Below are positions 7,376-16,086 of a stretch of DNA of 64,000 bases, in pieces (position 1 is the stretch's first letter; every line of letters begins with the position of its first letter). Under the pieces are notes generated by a model. That model made no database searches and was not told the origin of the DNA. It saw only the letters and a program-made list of their open reading frames with translations. Source of the DNA: Modestobacter marinus (lineage in GTDB: Bacteria; Actinomycetota; Actinomycetes; Mycobacteriales; Geodermatophilaceae); NCBI RefSeq assembly GCF_011758655.1, contig NZ_JAAMPA010000003.1:124001-188000 (forward strand). The letters are read 5' to 3'. The position numbers and the translations under genes are program-made.

Positions 7376-8587
7376 GTGTCGCCCAGCACCTCCCTCGTAC
7401 CGTCCGCCGGGGCGTCGGTGCCGGCCCCGGCCTCGCCGGGCGACGCGTTCCGGCACCCGGTCGCGTTGCTGCGCTGGCTGTGGCAGGCCTACCTGACCCC
7501 GGGCCGTCCCGGCCGGCCCACCAGCCCCGACGAGCTCCGCTGGATCTACACGGCGTGGCTGGCCGCGTTCGCGCTGAAGATGCTCGGCTCCTCCTGGGAC
7601 GTCTCCTGGCACTTCAGGTGGCTGCGCGACGACCTCGCCCCGCCGCACCTGCTCAACTCGGCCGGCACCGCGCTCGTCGTCGCCCTCGTCGTCTTCCACA
7701 GCCACAGCGGGTACGGCGTCGACCGGCGGGCGCTGCAGCTGATGCAGACCGGCATCGGCACCTTCCTGGTCGCCATCCCGATCGACCTGCTCAACCACCG
7801 GGTCAACGGGCTGGACATCACCAGCTGGAGCCCCAGTCACGCACTGCTCTACCTGGGGACGGCGATCATGCTCGCCGGCGCCATCCGGGGCTGGTGGCTG
7901 TACGCGGCTCCCGGCCGGCTGCGCGACCTGGTGTCGCTGGGGCTGTGGCTGTTCTTCGTGGAGAACGTCCTGTTCCCCAACCAGCATCAGGAGCACGGCG
8001 TGGTCTCGCTGGCCGACTACCGCGCCGGCCGCACCACCGCCGAACCCCAGCTGCTGGACTTCGCCGCCTCGCAGGGGCAGACGCCCACCCAGTTCATGCT
8101 GCCCGTGCCTGCCTGGGTGCACCCCGCCTGGCTGGTCTGCGCCGGGCTGCTGGCCCTCGTGGTCGCCCGGAGGACGGTGGGCCTGCGCTGGACGGCGACG
8201 GTCCTGGCCGGCAGTTACCTCGCCTACCGGGCGGTGACCGGGCTGCTGCTGGACGCGACCGGCTTCCCGCCCTCGGTCCTCCCGCTGATGCTCCTGGCCG
8301 GCGCGGTGCTGGTCGACCTGGCCGTCCTCGCCCGGGTCCCGGGCTGGCTGGCCGGTCTGGCCGTCACCGGGGGAGTGGCCGGCGCGGCGATGGTGCAGTC
8401 GGTGGTCGACGTCATCCCGCCGTGGGACTGGTCCTCCCTGCCGGTGGTGGCCGTCGGTCTCGCCGCGCTGTGGGGGGCGCTGGACGCGCTCACCCGCAGC
8501 TCCTGGTGCGCCCGCTGGCAGGCCCCGGTGGAGCCGGGCCGGGACACGCCGGTCGCGCTCGGGCAGGGCGGCGCGTCCGCGCGGTGA
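7376..8587 (+). CDS. Polytopic membrane protein of unknown function
   Basis: Not recognised as a named family. From GTG 7376 it has 403 residues with about nine or ten hydrophobic helices starting near residue 62. The region around helices 1-4 is rich in aromatic, His and Asp residues that look conserved rather than filler: S-S-W-D-V-S-W-H-F-R-W near 72-82, H-S-H-S-G-Y near 108-113, L-N-H-R-V-N-G-L-D-I-T-S-W-S-P-S-H around 140-156 and N-Q-H-Q-E-H near 201-206. Paired His and Asp at membrane edges suggest metal, haem or quinone binding, or a membrane desaturase-like site, but no known motif matches fully. Transcribed divergently from orn. Confidence 0.7.
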   Translation: MSPSTSLVPSAGASVPAPASPGDAFRHPVALLRWLWQAYLTPGRPGRPTSPDELRWIYTAWLAAFALKMLGSSWDVSWHFRWLRDDLAPPHLLNSAGTALVVALVVFHSHSGYGVDRRALQLMQTGIGTFLVAIPIDLLNHRVNGLDITSWSPSHALLYLGTAIMLAGAIRGWWLYAAPGRLRDLVSLGLWLFFVENVLFPNQHQEHGVVSLADYRAGRTTAEPQLLDFAASQGQTPTQFMLPVPAWVHPAWLVCAGLLALVVARRTVGLRWTATVLAGSYLAYRAVTGLLLDATGFPPSVLPLMLLAGAVLVDLAVLARVPGWLAGLAVTGGVAGAAMVQSVVDVIPPWDWSSLPVVAVGLAALWGALDALTRSSWCARWQAPVEPGRDTPVALGQGGASAR

Positions 8588-8699
8588 GCCCGGGACGGAC
8601 CCCCCGATGACGTAACGTCGGACCGGTCCGCCGCCCAGCCGCCGCGGCGCCCGCCGCGGTCGCTCCCGTCCCGCCGCGCCCCCTGCCCCTGGAGAGTCC

Positions 8700-10478
8700 G
8701 TGCTGATCCTCACGCCGACGCCGCTGCAGTCAGCGGCCGAGCGTGCGTTGTTCGCCGAGCTCGCCGGCTGGGACACCGGCAGCGGCGTGCGTGGTGCCGT
8801 GATGGCCTCGCTGCCCCTCGTCGAGGGCCCGATGCAGCGCCGCCAGTCCGACGCGGTGCTCTTCGTGCCCGAGGGCATCGCGGTCGTCCGGGTGGTCGAG
8901 GTGGAGCGCCAGTCCGGCGTGGTCACGGCCGCACCCGAGGGTGCCTGGACCATCGGTCCCGGCGACGGGCCCGGCGAGGTGCTCCAGCTGGCCGGTGGGG
9001 GCTCCAACCCCCTCGACGGCCTGATGCGGTCGGGCATGCACGCCGCGGTGACGCTGCGGCAGGCCGGGCTGGAGCCCGGGCGGATCGCCCGGCTCACCGT
9101 CCTCACCGGTTCGGTCAGCGGGCTGCTGCCCGCCGACGGCGACCTGGGCGAGGGCGACCAGGTCGCCCTCCTGGACTCGGGCTCGCTGCAGCTCGGCGTC
9201 GCCCGCGCGGCCCGGCACGCGGGCACGGACAACCCGCGACTGTGGACGACGGCCGACGTCCGGGCCGGCATCGAGGCCCTCGGCATGGCCGGCCGGATCC
9301 CCACGGTCGAGGAGCTCAACGGCGAGGGGTTCCCGTACTCGCCCTACGTGCTGCGGCGTCCCGACCTGCTGACCCCGGCTGCGCTGAACGCCGCACCCCA
9401 GCGCACCGCCGGGTACGCGCCGACGGCCGCACCGACGGCGGGCGGGCCGAGGCGCGGCGACGGCGGGGCCGGGCCGCTGGTCGACCCGGCGGCCGCGGCC
9501 CGGATCGCCGCCGCCGCCGTCCAGGCGCAGGAGGCCGCCGAGCGCAGGGACGCCGCGCCGCTGTCCGCCGCCACCCCGCCCGCGGCGGAGGTCCCCGCTC
9601 CCGCGGACCATCGGCCGCCGAGCCGGCCCGGCGACACCATGACGCTGCTCCACGAGCCGGCCGGGCCCCCGGCGGACGACACCGGCGGCCTGGGCGGGCT
9701 CTTCGGTGACCCCGGCACCGCGACGCCGGTCGCGGAGCCCGCACCGCAGCCGCTGCGCGAGCTGCCGCCCGAGCTCCGGCCCCGGCCGCAGGCCCGGCCC
9801 GTTCCGGCGGGCAGCACCGCGACGACCACCTCGGGTGGCTCCTCCGGTCGCCGGCAGGTCGCCCTCGTGCTGGCCGCGTTGGCGGTGGTGGCGCTGCTCG
9901 TGGTCGTGGGCGTCCTGGCACTCAGCGACGACGAGGGCGACGCGGGGACGACGACGGCGGGCGCGACCGCCGGTGCGGCACCCGCCACCCCGTCGGCGCC
10001 CGCGGGCCCGGTCGTCGGCGACACCGCCGTCGTGAACGGCACGACCTTCACGCTGCAGGTGGTGGAGGAGAACTCGACCTGCAACGGGCACGCCTACGAC
10101 GCCGTCGCCGGCTTCTTCGCCAACAACGACTGCACCGACCTGGACCGGGCGCTGTGGTCGGCCGACGTCGAGGGCCTGCCCGTCGTCGTCTCGGTGGCCC
10201 GGGTGACCATGCCCGACCCGGCCAGTGCGCAGGCGCTCCGGTCGCTGGCCGACACCGACGGCAGCGGCAACGTCAGCGACCTGCTGCGCGAGGGTGCGCG
10301 CTACGACGGTGCTCCCGAGCGGCTCTCCGGCGCGCAGTACGCCAGCAGCCAGCAGGGCGCCACGGTCACGATCGTCGAGACGTCGTGGGCCGGCGCCCAG
10401 CGGGGCGCCACGTCCGGGCTGGACGCCGTGGCCAGCGCCGGGCTCTCGCTGCCCGGCGACGGGGTCGACGCGAACTGA
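8700..10478 (+). CDS. Uncharacterised protein with N-terminal alpha/beta domain, disordered linker and C-terminal anchor
   Basis: 592 residues from GTG 8700 (GGAGAG five bases upstream). Residues 1-225 form a compact domain containing Q-R-R-Q-S-D-A-V-L-F-V-P-E-G-I-A-V-V-R-V; the arrangement loosely recalls NERD/nuclease-related domains but no catalytic set is complete. Residues about 235-380 are Pro/Ala-rich and probably disordered. One transmembrane helix lies at about 385-405, followed by an extracytoplasmic domain (about 440-585) with two Cys (C-N-G-H and N-D-C-T-D) that could form a disulfide. This is a signal-anchor topology with an intracellular N-domain. I do not recognise a function. 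Confidence 0.75.
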   Translation: MLILTPTPLQSAAERALFAELAGWDTGSGVRGAVMASLPLVEGPMQRRQSDAVLFVPEGIAVVRVVEVERQSGVVTAAPEGAWTIGPGDGPGEVLQLAGGGSNPLDGLMRSGMHAAVTLRQAGLEPGRIARLTVLTGSVSGLLPADGDLGEGDQVALLDSGSLQLGVARAARHAGTDNPRLWTTADVRAGIEALGMAGRIPTVEELNGEGFPYSPYVLRRPDLLTPAALNAAPQRTAGYAPTAAPTAGGPRRGDGGAGPLVDPAAAARIAAAAVQAQEAAERRDAAPLSAATPPAAEVPAPADHRPPSRPGDTMTLLHEPAGPPADDTGGLGGLFGDPGTATPVAEPAPQPLRELPPELRPRPQARPVPAGSTATTTSGGSSGRRQVALVLAALAVVALLVVVGVLALSDDEGDAGTTTAGATAGAAPATPSAPAGPVVGDTAVVNGTTFTLQVVEENSTCNGHAYDAVAGFFANNDCTDLDRALWSADVEGLPVVVSVARVTMPDPASAQALRSLADTDGSGNVSDLLREGARYDGAPERLSGAQYASSQQGATVTIVETSWAGAQRGATSGLDAVASAGLSLPGDGVDAN

Positions 10479-10505
10479 GCCGGGCCGTCGTCGGCGGCGA
10501 CCAGG

Positions 10506-10808
10506 TCAGGACGCGGTCGGCTCGGCCAGCAGGTCGCTGACCAGCTCCAGGGTCAGCTCGGGGAACCGTTCCGCCACCGACTCCGACATCAACCGCTCTC
10601 CCTCGGGTTCGTCGAAGGCGCAGAGCTCCCTGGTGGCCGCGTCCGGCCAGCGGGCGTAGGCGACCCACGTGCCGTCGGCCGCCCGGTGCAGGCGGGACCC
10701 GTAGCTGCCGCAACGGGTGTGGATCGCGCGGGTGACCCGCTCCCAGCCGTCCCGGAACTGCTCCTCGCTGCCCGGCCGCAGCCGCCACCGGTACACCACC
10801 GCGTACAC
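10506..10808 (-). CDS. Antibiotic biosynthesis monooxygenase (ABM)-like dimeric alpha/beta-barrel protein
   Basis: 100-residue protein beginning V-Y-A-V-V-Y-R-W-R-L, the first strand of a ferredoxin-like ABM/EthD fold, with S-R-L-H-R-A in the second strand and a C-terminal acidic helix. The family includes quinol monooxygenases and haem-degrading proteins, but the residues that would assign a reaction are not distinctive. GTG 10808 is preceded by GAGGAGGA. It follows the TetR gene in the same direction after a 133-base gap. Confidence 0.65.
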   Translation of the reverse strand: MYAVVYRWRLRPGSEEQFRDGWERVTRAIHTRCGSYGSRLHRAADGTWVAYARWPDAATRELCAFDEPEGERLMSESVAERFPELTLELVSDLLAEPTAS

Positions 10809-10941
10809 GTGTCCTCCTCGTCCGGTGACGCGCTGCGCGTCGCCCGGGGGGACCCTCACACAGGCTCGCCACCGCGGCTGTCCGGGATGGACGTCGTGCC
10901 GACCGGCCGTCGTGGCTGCTCCGCGCAGGCCCTGACCGGCC

Positions 10942-11538
10942 TCAGCTGGTGGCGGCGGCCATCGCCATCTCGGCCAGCAGGGCGGCCATCGCCGGGCGGG
11001 CGACCCGGCCTGCACTGTGCGGGGTGGAGTTGATCAGCCCGAAGAGCGCGTGTGCCCGGGCGCGGCAGGCCGCGGTGGAGGCTCCGGGGTGGACCCGGGC
11101 CAGCACGGTGACCCACTCCTCGACGTAGCGCCGCTGCAGCTGCCGCACCTGACGGGCGTCCCGGTCGGTCAGTGCACCCAGGTCGCGGTCCTGCACCGTG
11201 ATGAGCGCGGGGTTGTCCAGCGCGAAGTCGACCTGGAACTCCACCAGGGCGCGCAGCTGGTCGACCGGGACCGCGCCCGCCGCGGCCACCCGCTGGGTGC
11301 CGCCGGCCAGCAGCCGCTCGCTGATCCGCAGCAGCATCTCGGCCAGCATCGCGTCCTTGCTGGCGAAGTGCCGGTAGATCGCCGGGCCGGTGACGCCCAC
11401 GGCGGCGCCCACGTCGTCGACCCCGACCGCCCGGGAGCCCCGCTCGGCGAACAGCTGGGCGGCGGCGCGCAGGATCTGCTCCCGGCGGGAGGGGTTCGCC
11501 GCGTCGCTGTGCAGGGCGCTGTCCTGCTGGGACGTCAC
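10942..11538 (-). CDS. TetR-family repressor of acyl-CoA carboxylase (leucine catabolism) operon
   Basis: TetR/AcrR regulator of 198 residues. The helix-turn-helix spans about 17-63, with the typical segment V-G-V-T-G-P-A-I-Y-R-H-F-A-S-K-D. The C-terminal all-helical ligand domain follows. It is divergent from accD1, with a 62-base spacer containing a large dyad (11546-11593) that covers the accD1 -10 box, strongly suggesting repression of accD1. The equivalent layout in Mycobacterium (TetR beside accD1-accA1-fadE19) supports a branched-chain acyl-CoA effector. The effector is inference. Confidence 0.9.
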   Translation of the reverse strand: MTSQQDSALHSDAANPSRREQILRAAAQLFAERGSRAVGVDDVGAAVGVTGPAIYRHFASKDAMLAEMLLRISERLLAGGTQRVAAAGAVPVDQLRALVEFQVDFALDNPALITVQDRDLGALTDRDARQVRQLQRRYVEEWVTVLARVHPGASTAACRARAHALFGLINSTPHSAGRVARPAMAALLAEMAMAAATS

Positions 11539-11545
11539 GGCCTCA

Positions 11546-11593
11546 GGTTAATGGCCGTTCACACTGGACCGGCACTGTGAACCGTGGTTAACC
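11546..11593. promoter_or_regulatory. TetR operator overlapping the accD1 promoter
   Basis: Nested inverted repeats share one centre at 11569.5: outer arms GGTTAA (11546-11551) and TTAACC (11588-11593), inner arms GTTCACA (11557-11563) and TGTGAAC (11576-11582). The right outer arm overlaps TAACCT (11589-11594), the accD1 -10 box, so bound repressor would block RNA polymerase. The dyad also begins only 8 bases from the TetR start, suggesting autoregulation. Confidence 0.7.
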
Positions 11594-11594
11594 T
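11589..11594 (+). promoter_or_regulatory. -10 box of leaderless accD1 promoter
   Basis: TAACCT, six bases, then GTG at 11601. The same TAACCTCAC sequence precedes the microprotein gene at 13872. No Shine-Dalgarno sequence precedes accD1. Confidence 0.5.
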
Positions 11595-11600
11595 CACTCC

Positions 11601-13196
11601 GTGGACGCACCGGTGCTGCCCAGTGCCCCGTCGGGCGACCCTGCGCGCAACGCCGCGCACCACGCCGGGCTGGCCGCCGAGCTGGCCGACCAGCTGGCCC
11701 GGGTGGCCCTGGGTGGGGGTGAACGAGCCCGGCAGCGGCACACCGACCGCGGCAAGCTGCTGCCCCGCGAGCGGGTCGACGCGCTGCTGGACCCGGGCAG
11801 CCCGTTCCTGGAGCTGTCGCCGCTGGCCGCGCACGGCCTCTACGACGACGAGGCGCCGGCCGCCGGGATCATCACCGGCGTCGGGCGGGTCTCCGGACGC
11901 GAGGTCGTCGTCGTCGCCAACGACGCCACCGTCAAGGGCGGCACCTACTACCCGATGACGGTGAAGAAACACCTGCGCGCCCAGGAGGTCGCGGCCCAGA
12001 ACCGGCTGCCCTGCGTCTATCTGGTCGACTCCGGCGGGGCGTTCCTGCCGCTGCAGGACGAGGTCTTCCCCGACCGCGACCACTTCGGCCGGATCTTCTT
12101 CAACCAGGCCAACCTGTCCAAGGCCGGCATCCCGCAGATCGCCGCCGTCCTCGGCTCGTGCACCGCCGGCGGTGCCTACGTGCCGGCGATGAGCGACGAG
12201 GCGGTGATCGTCCGAGACCAGGGCACGATCTTCCTGGGCGGCCCGCCGCTGGTGAAGGCCGCCACGGGGGAGGAGGTGAGCGCCGAGGACCTGGGCGGCG
12301 GTGACCTGCACTCCCGGGTCAGCGGGGTCACCGACCACCTCGCCGAGGACGACGCGCACGCGCTGCAGATCGTCCGGCAGATCATCGGCACCCTCGGCCC
12401 GCGCGAGCCCCGGCCCTGGGACGTCGAGCCCGTCGAGGAGCCGGCGTACCCGGCGGAGAGCCTGTACGACGTCGTCCCGGTCGACACCCGCACGCCCTAC
12501 GACGTCCGCGAGGTCATCGCCCGGCTGGTCGACGGCAGCCGGTTCGCCGAGTTCAAGCCGCTGTACGGGTCGACGCTGGTCACCGGCTTCGCCCGGCTGC
12601 ACGGGCACCCGGTGGGGATCATCGCCAACAACGGCGTGCTGTTCGCCGAGTCCGCGCTCAAGGGCGCCCACTTCATCGAGCTCTGCGACCGGCGGAAGAT
12701 CCCGCTGCTGTTCCTGCAGAACATCTCCGGGTTCATGGTCGGCCGCGACTACGAGGCCGGCGGCATCGCCAAGCACGGCGCGAAGATGGTCACCGCCGTG
12801 GCCTGCGCCCGGGTGCCGAAGCTGACCGTCGTCATCGGCGGCTCGTTCGGTGCCGGCAACTACTCGATGTGCGGCCGGGCGTACTCGCCCCGCTTCCTGT
12901 TCACCTGGCCCAACGCCCGCATCTCGGTGATGGGCGGGGAGCAGGCGGCCAGCGTGCTGGCGCAGGTGCGCCGCGACCGGCTCGGCGACGGCTGGAGCGC
13001 GGAGGACGAGGAGGCGTTCAAGGCGCCGATCCGCGCCCGGTACGAGGAGCAGGGCCACCCGTACCACGCCACGGCCCGGCTCTGGGACGACGGCGTCATC
13101 GACCCCGCCCAGACCCGCACCGTGCTCGGGCTCGCGCTCTCCGCGTGCGCCAACGCACCCCTCGAGGAGGTCGGCTATGGCGTCTTCCGGATGTGA
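11601..13196 (+). CDS. accD1: Acyl-CoA carboxylase beta subunit (3-methylcrotonyl-CoA carboxylase type)
   Basis: Carboxyltransferase subunit of a biotin-dependent acyl-CoA carboxylase, 531 residues, the normal length for MccB/AccD1. Two crotonase-like halves are visible: an N-half with [11 protein letters not shown] (acyl-CoA oxyanion site, about 185-195) and a C-half with [14 protein letters not shown] (about 413-426) and M-G-G-E-Q-A-A. With accA1 and fadE19 it should carboxylate 3-methylcrotonyl-CoA in leucine degradation. GTG 11601 has no Shine-Dalgarno and lies six bases after a -10 box, so is probably leaderless. Separated from accA1 by a convergent ferritin gene and a microprotein gene, unlike the usual adjacency. 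Confidence 0.9.
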   Translation: MDAPVLPSAPSGDPARNAAHHAGLAAELADQLARVALGGGERARQRHTDRGKLLPRERVDALLDPGSPFLELSPLAAHGLYDDEAPAAGIITGVGRVSGREVVVVANDATVKGGTYYPMTVKKHLRAQEVAAQNRLPCVYLVDSGGAFLPLQDEVFPDRDHFGRIFFNQANLSKAGIPQIAAVLGSCTAGGAYVPAMSDEAVIVRDQGTIFLGGPPLVKAATGEEVSAEDLGGGDLHSRVSGVTDHLAEDDAHALQIVRQIIGTLGPREPRPWDVEPVEEPAYPAESLYDVVPVDTRTPYDVREVIARLVDGSRFAEFKPLYGSTLVTGFARLHGHPVGIIANNGVLFAESALKGAHFIELCDRRKIPLLFLQNISGFMVGRDYEAGGIAKHGAKMVTAVACARVPKLTVVIGGSFGAGNYSMCGRAYSPRFLFTWPNARISVMGGEQAASVLAQVRRDRLGDGWSAEDEEAFKAPIRARYEEQGHPYHATARLWDDGVIDPAQTRTVLGLALSACANAPLEEVGYGVFRM

Positions 13197-13206
13197 GCCG
13201 CGTCGC

Positions 13207-13234
13207 GAGGGCAGAAATGGCCATTTCTGCCCTC
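13207..13234. repeat. Perfect 28-bp palindrome, AATGGCCATT-type, copy 1
   Basis: Perfect self-complementary sequence centred on AATGGCCATT with outer arms GAGGGCAG/CTGCCCTC. It lies between the convergent ends of accD1 and the ferritin gene, so can act as a bidirectional terminator. Copy 2 at 14050-14071 shares its central 22 bp. Confidence 0.85.
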
Positions 13235-13242
13235 CCGGGAGA

Positions 13243-13773
13243 TCAGGCGGGGGCGCCGGCGATCGAGGGGGCCATCGGGTCGGTGCCCTCGGGCTTGACC
13301 TCGCGCAGCACGTAGTCCTCGATCTGCTCCACGTCGTGGGCCGAGCGGCGGACGACGGCGAGCAGGTCGCTCATCTTGCTGACCTCCTCGACCTGCTCCT
13401 TGATGAACCACTGCATGAACTGGTCGGAGGCGAAGTCGTTGTGCTGCCGGGCGACCGCGGTGAGCTGGTTGATCTGCTCGGTGACCCGCTTCTCCTGCTC
13501 GAGGGCGAGCGCGACCGGGGCGACCACGTCGGAGAACCCGTTGATCGGGGCGGCGATGCCGGGGATCTGCACGGGTGCGTCGGCGTCCAACAGGTAGCGG
13601 ACCATCATCATCGCGTGGTTCCGCTCCTCGGCGGCCTGGTCGAAGAACAGCTGCGCGGTCTGCGGCATGGTCAGGTCGTCGAAGTAGATGGCGATCGCCA
13701 CGTACTGCTGGTGGGCGGCGAACTCGTGGCCGATCTGGGCGTTGAGCAGGTCGATGAAGGCATCGGCGGCCAT
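13243..13773 (-). CDS. Ferritin
   Basis: Iron-storage ferritin of 176 residues forming a four-helix bundle that oxidises and stores iron. Ferroxidase-centre residues are visible: Glu17 in I-G-H-E-F-A-A-H-Q-Q-Y, Glu50 and His53 in A-A-E-E-R-N-H-A, and E-K-R-V-T-E-Q-I-N-Q near 94-103. No Met for interface haem is evident, so it is nearer to BfrB-type ferritins. ATG 13773 is preceded by CAGGAG. It converges on accD1 and diverges from a Cys-rich microprotein; both sit between two copies of the same palindrome. Confidence 0.93.
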   Translation of the reverse strand: MAADAFIDLLNAQIGHEFAAHQQYVAIAIYFDDLTMPQTAQLFFDQAAEERNHAMMMVRYLLDADAPVQIPGIAAPINGFSDVVAPVALALEQEKRVTEQINQLTAVARQHNDFASDQFMQWFIKEQVEEVSKMSDLLAVVRRSAHDVEQIEDYVLREVKPEGTDPMAPSIAGAPA

Positions 13774-13859
13774 CGGGGCTCCTGTGGGTCGCGGGGGGAC
13801 GTCCCTGGAACGGTAGCGGCCGACACGCCGCAGGCGTGGACGGGTCGGGAAGGCATGGC

Positions 13860-13865
13860 TAACCT
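13860..13865 (+). promoter_or_regulatory. -10 box of leaderless microprotein promoter
   Basis: TAACCT followed by six bases and GTG at 13872, an arrangement virtually identical to that of accD1. Confidence 0.45.
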
Positions 13866-13871
13866 CACCGC

Positions 13872-14036
13872 GTGGGGAAGTCGGCCAAGATGCCCAAGAA
13901 GAAGTGCTGCGTGGACAAGCCGCGGTGCGGTCGCTGTCCGCTGCGGGCGCTCGCCGAGGGGACGCTCCCGCCCGGCTACACGGTCAAGAAGCGCCGGCTG
14001 GTCAAGGTCGACACCGGCGACCGCAAGGCAGCCTGA
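13872..14036 (+). CDS. Cys-rich, Lys-rich microprotein
   Basis: 54-residue basic protein. The N-terminal half carries K-K-K-C-C-V-D-K-P-R-C-G-R-C-P (Cys12, Cys13, Cys19, Cys22), a tetracysteine arrangement able to bind Zn or an Fe-S cluster; the C-terminal half is Lys/Arg-rich (V-K-K-R-R-L-V-K-V). I recall similar short C-C-x-D-x-P-R-C-x-R-C-P proteins as widespread, uncharacterised actinobacterial genes. GTG 13872 follows a -10 box by six bases and has no Shine-Dalgarno. Divergent from ferritin by 98 bases. Nucleic-acid or ribosome association would fit its charge, but function is unknown. Confidence 0.75.
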   Translation: MGKSAKMPKKKCCVDKPRCGRCPLRALAEGTLPPGYTVKKRRLVKVDTGDRKAA

Positions 14037-14049
14037 CCCGACCTCCAGG

Positions 14050-14071
14050 GGCAGAAATGGCCATTTCTGCC
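14050..14071. repeat. Perfect 22-bp palindrome, AATGGCCATT-type, copy 2
   Basis: Identical to the central 22 bp of the palindrome at 13207-13234. It lies 13 bases after the microprotein stop and 20 bases before accA1, so could terminate or attenuate transcription entering accA1. The two copies bracket ferritin and the microprotein. Confidence 0.8.
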
Positions 14072-14091
14072 TCGGCGGGGGGTGCTGAGCC

Positions 14092-16086
14092 GTGTTCGAC
14101 ACCGTCCTGGTCGCCAACCGCGGCGAGATCGCCGTCCGGGTCATCCGGACGCTGCGGGCGATGGGCATCCGCTCGGTCGCGGTGCACAGCGAGGCCGACG
14201 CCGGCGCGCTGCACACCCGGCTGGCCGACGTCGCCGTCCCGATCGGCCCGGCGCCGGCCGCGCTGAGCTACCTGTCGATCGACCGGGTGCTGGACGCCGC
14301 CCGGCGCACCGGCGCGCAGGCCGTGCACCCCGGGTACGGCTTCCTGTCCGAGAACGTGGAGTTCGCGCGGGCCTGCGAGAAGGCCGGGATCGTCTTCATC
14401 GGCCCGCCGGTCGCGGCCATCGAGGCGATGGGCGACAAGATCCGGGCCAAGCGGACCGTCGCCGCGGCCGGGGTGCCGGTCGTGCCGGGCCGCACCGAAC
14501 CGGGCATGGACGACGACGCGGTCGCCCGGGCGGCGGTCGAGGTCGGCTTCCCGGTGCTGCTCAAGCCCAGCGCCGGTGGCGGCGGCAAGGGCATGCGGGT
14601 GGTGCGCGACCCGGCCGAGCTGGCCGAGCAGATCGCCGGCGCCCGCCGCGAGGCCCGCAGCTCCTTCGGCGACGACACGCTGCTGGTCGAGCGCTACCTC
14701 GGCCACTCCCGGCACATCGAGGTGCAGGTCTTCGGCGACGAGCACGGCACCGTGGTGCACCTGGGCGAGCGGGAGTGCAGCCTGCAGCGCCGGCACCAGA
14801 AGGTGGTCGAGGAGGCGCCGTCGCCGCTGCTCTCCCCGGCCCAGCGCGAGGGCATGGGCCGGGCGGCGGTCGAGGCGGCCCGGGCGGTGGGCTACACCGG
14901 GGCCGGGACGGTCGAGTTCATCGTCGACGCCGACTCCCCGCAGGACTTCTTCTTCCTGGAGATGAACACCCGGCTGCAGGTCGAGCACCCGGTCACCGAG
15001 TGCGTCACCGGGCTGGACCTGGTCGAGCTCCAGCTGCGGGTGGCGGCCGGGGAGCCGCTGCCGATCGGGCAGGACGACGTCCGGCTGACCGGGCACGCGA
15101 TCGAGGCCCGGGTCTACGCCGAGGACCCGGCCCGCGGGTTCCTGCCGCAGGCCGGGGACGTCGTCGGTCTGGTCGAGCCGGCCGGCGCCGGGATCCGGGT
15201 GGACAGCTCGCTGCGGGTCGGCGGCGTCGTCGGCACCGACTACGACCCGATGCTGGCCAAGGTGGTCGCCTGGGGCCCGGACCGGGAGACCGCCCGGGCC
15301 CGGCTGGTCACCGCACTCGGCGACACCGCCGTCCTGGGCGTGGCCACGAACACCGGCTTCCTGCGGGACCTGCTGACCGACCCCGACGTCGTCGCCGGCC
15401 GGCTGGACACCGGGCTGATCGAGCGGCGCGGCGAGGCGCTGACCGGCGCCCGCCCGACCCCGCCGCACGTCCACGCGGCGGCGGCCCTGGCGCTGCTGGC
15501 GGAGATCGAGCCCCGAGGGGCCGTGGTCGATCCCTGGGCGGACACCTCGGGCTGGCGGCTGGGTGAGCCGGCCTGGACGGTGCGCCGGCTGCAGGCGCCC
15601 GGCGCGGACCCGGTGACCGTCCGGGTGCGCGGCCGCACGACCGCCGCGCAGGTGCGCGTCGGGGACGGCGAGCCGATGGCCGCCCGGGTCGACCGGGACG
15701 GCGACCGGCTGAGCGTGACCCTGGACGACGTCACCACCCGCTACACGGTGGTGCACGCCGGGGGCACGGTCTGGCTGGCCGGCGACGGGCACACCGTCGG
15801 GCTCCGCGAGCACGAGCGGCTGGCCGCGGCCGGGACGGCGGCCGGGTCCGACGGCGCGGTGTCCGCGCCGATGCCCGGCACGGTCACGGTGGTGCAGGTG
15901 TCCCTCGGGGACCAGGTCGAGGCGGGCACCCCGCTGCTGGTCGTCGAGGCGATGAAGATGGAGCACGTGCTGACCGCCCCCCTCGCGGGGACGGTCACCG
16001 AGCTCCCGGTGACGGCCGGCCAGTCGGTCCGGCTAGACGAGCGGGTGGCCGTGGTGACCCCACCGGCGCCCGGCGAGGAGGAGTGA
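14092..16086 (+). CDS. accA1: Acyl-CoA carboxylase alpha subunit (biotin carboxylase plus biotin carrier)
   Basis: Biotin-dependent subunit of 664 residues, the usual length for MccA/AccA1. The biotin carboxylase domain covers about 1-450: N-R-G-E-I-A-V-R at 6-13, the Gly-rich ATP loop [11 protein letters not shown] near 155-165, and [14 protein letters not shown] at about 288-301. The carrier domain at the C-terminus has E-A-M-K-M-E-H with biotinyl Lys622. It works with accD1 to carboxylate branched enoyl-CoA. Its TGA overlaps the GTG of the acyl-CoA dehydrogenase gene by 4 bases. Biotin could be supplied by the BioYMN transporter at 52.4-54.4 kb. Confidence 0.93.
   Translation: MFDTVLVANRGEIAVRVIRTLRAMGIRSVAVHSEADAGALHTRLADVAVPIGPAPAALSYLSIDRVLDAARRTGAQAVHPGYGFLSENVEFARACEKAGIVFIGPPVAAIEAMGDKIRAKRTVAAAGVPVVPGRTEPGMDDDAVARAAVEVGFPVLLKPSAGGGGKGMRVVRDPAELAEQIAGARREARSSFGDDTLLVERYLGHSRHIEVQVFGDEHGTVVHLGERECSLQRRHQKVVEEAPSPLLSPAQREGMGRAAVEAARAVGYTGAGTVEFIVDADSPQDFFFLEMNTRLQVEHPVTECVTGLDLVELQLRVAAGEPLPIGQDDVRLTGHAIEARVYAEDPARGFLPQAGDVVGLVEPAGAGIRVDSSLRVGGVVGTDYDPMLAKVVAWGPDRETARARLVTALGDTAVLGVATNTGFLRDLLTDPDVVAGRLDTGLIERRGEALTGARPTPPHVHAAAALALLAEIEPRGAVVDPWADTSGWRLGEPAWTVRRLQAPGADPVTVRVRGRTTAAQVRVGDGEPMAARVDRDGDRLSVTLDDVTTRYTVVHAGGTVWLAGDGHTVGLREHERLAAAGTAAGSDGAVSAPMPGTVTVVQVSLGDQVEAGTPLLVVEAMKMEHVLTAPLAGTVTELPVTAGQSVRLDERVAVVTPPAPGEEE

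Noticed and set aside
7220-9319. Long antisense open frame across the membrane-protein and 8700-10478 genes
   Set aside because: High-GC DNA gives long antisense frames; this one is rich in Arg, Pro, Gly and Ser without family motifs, while the opposite strand encodes coherent membrane helices and domains.
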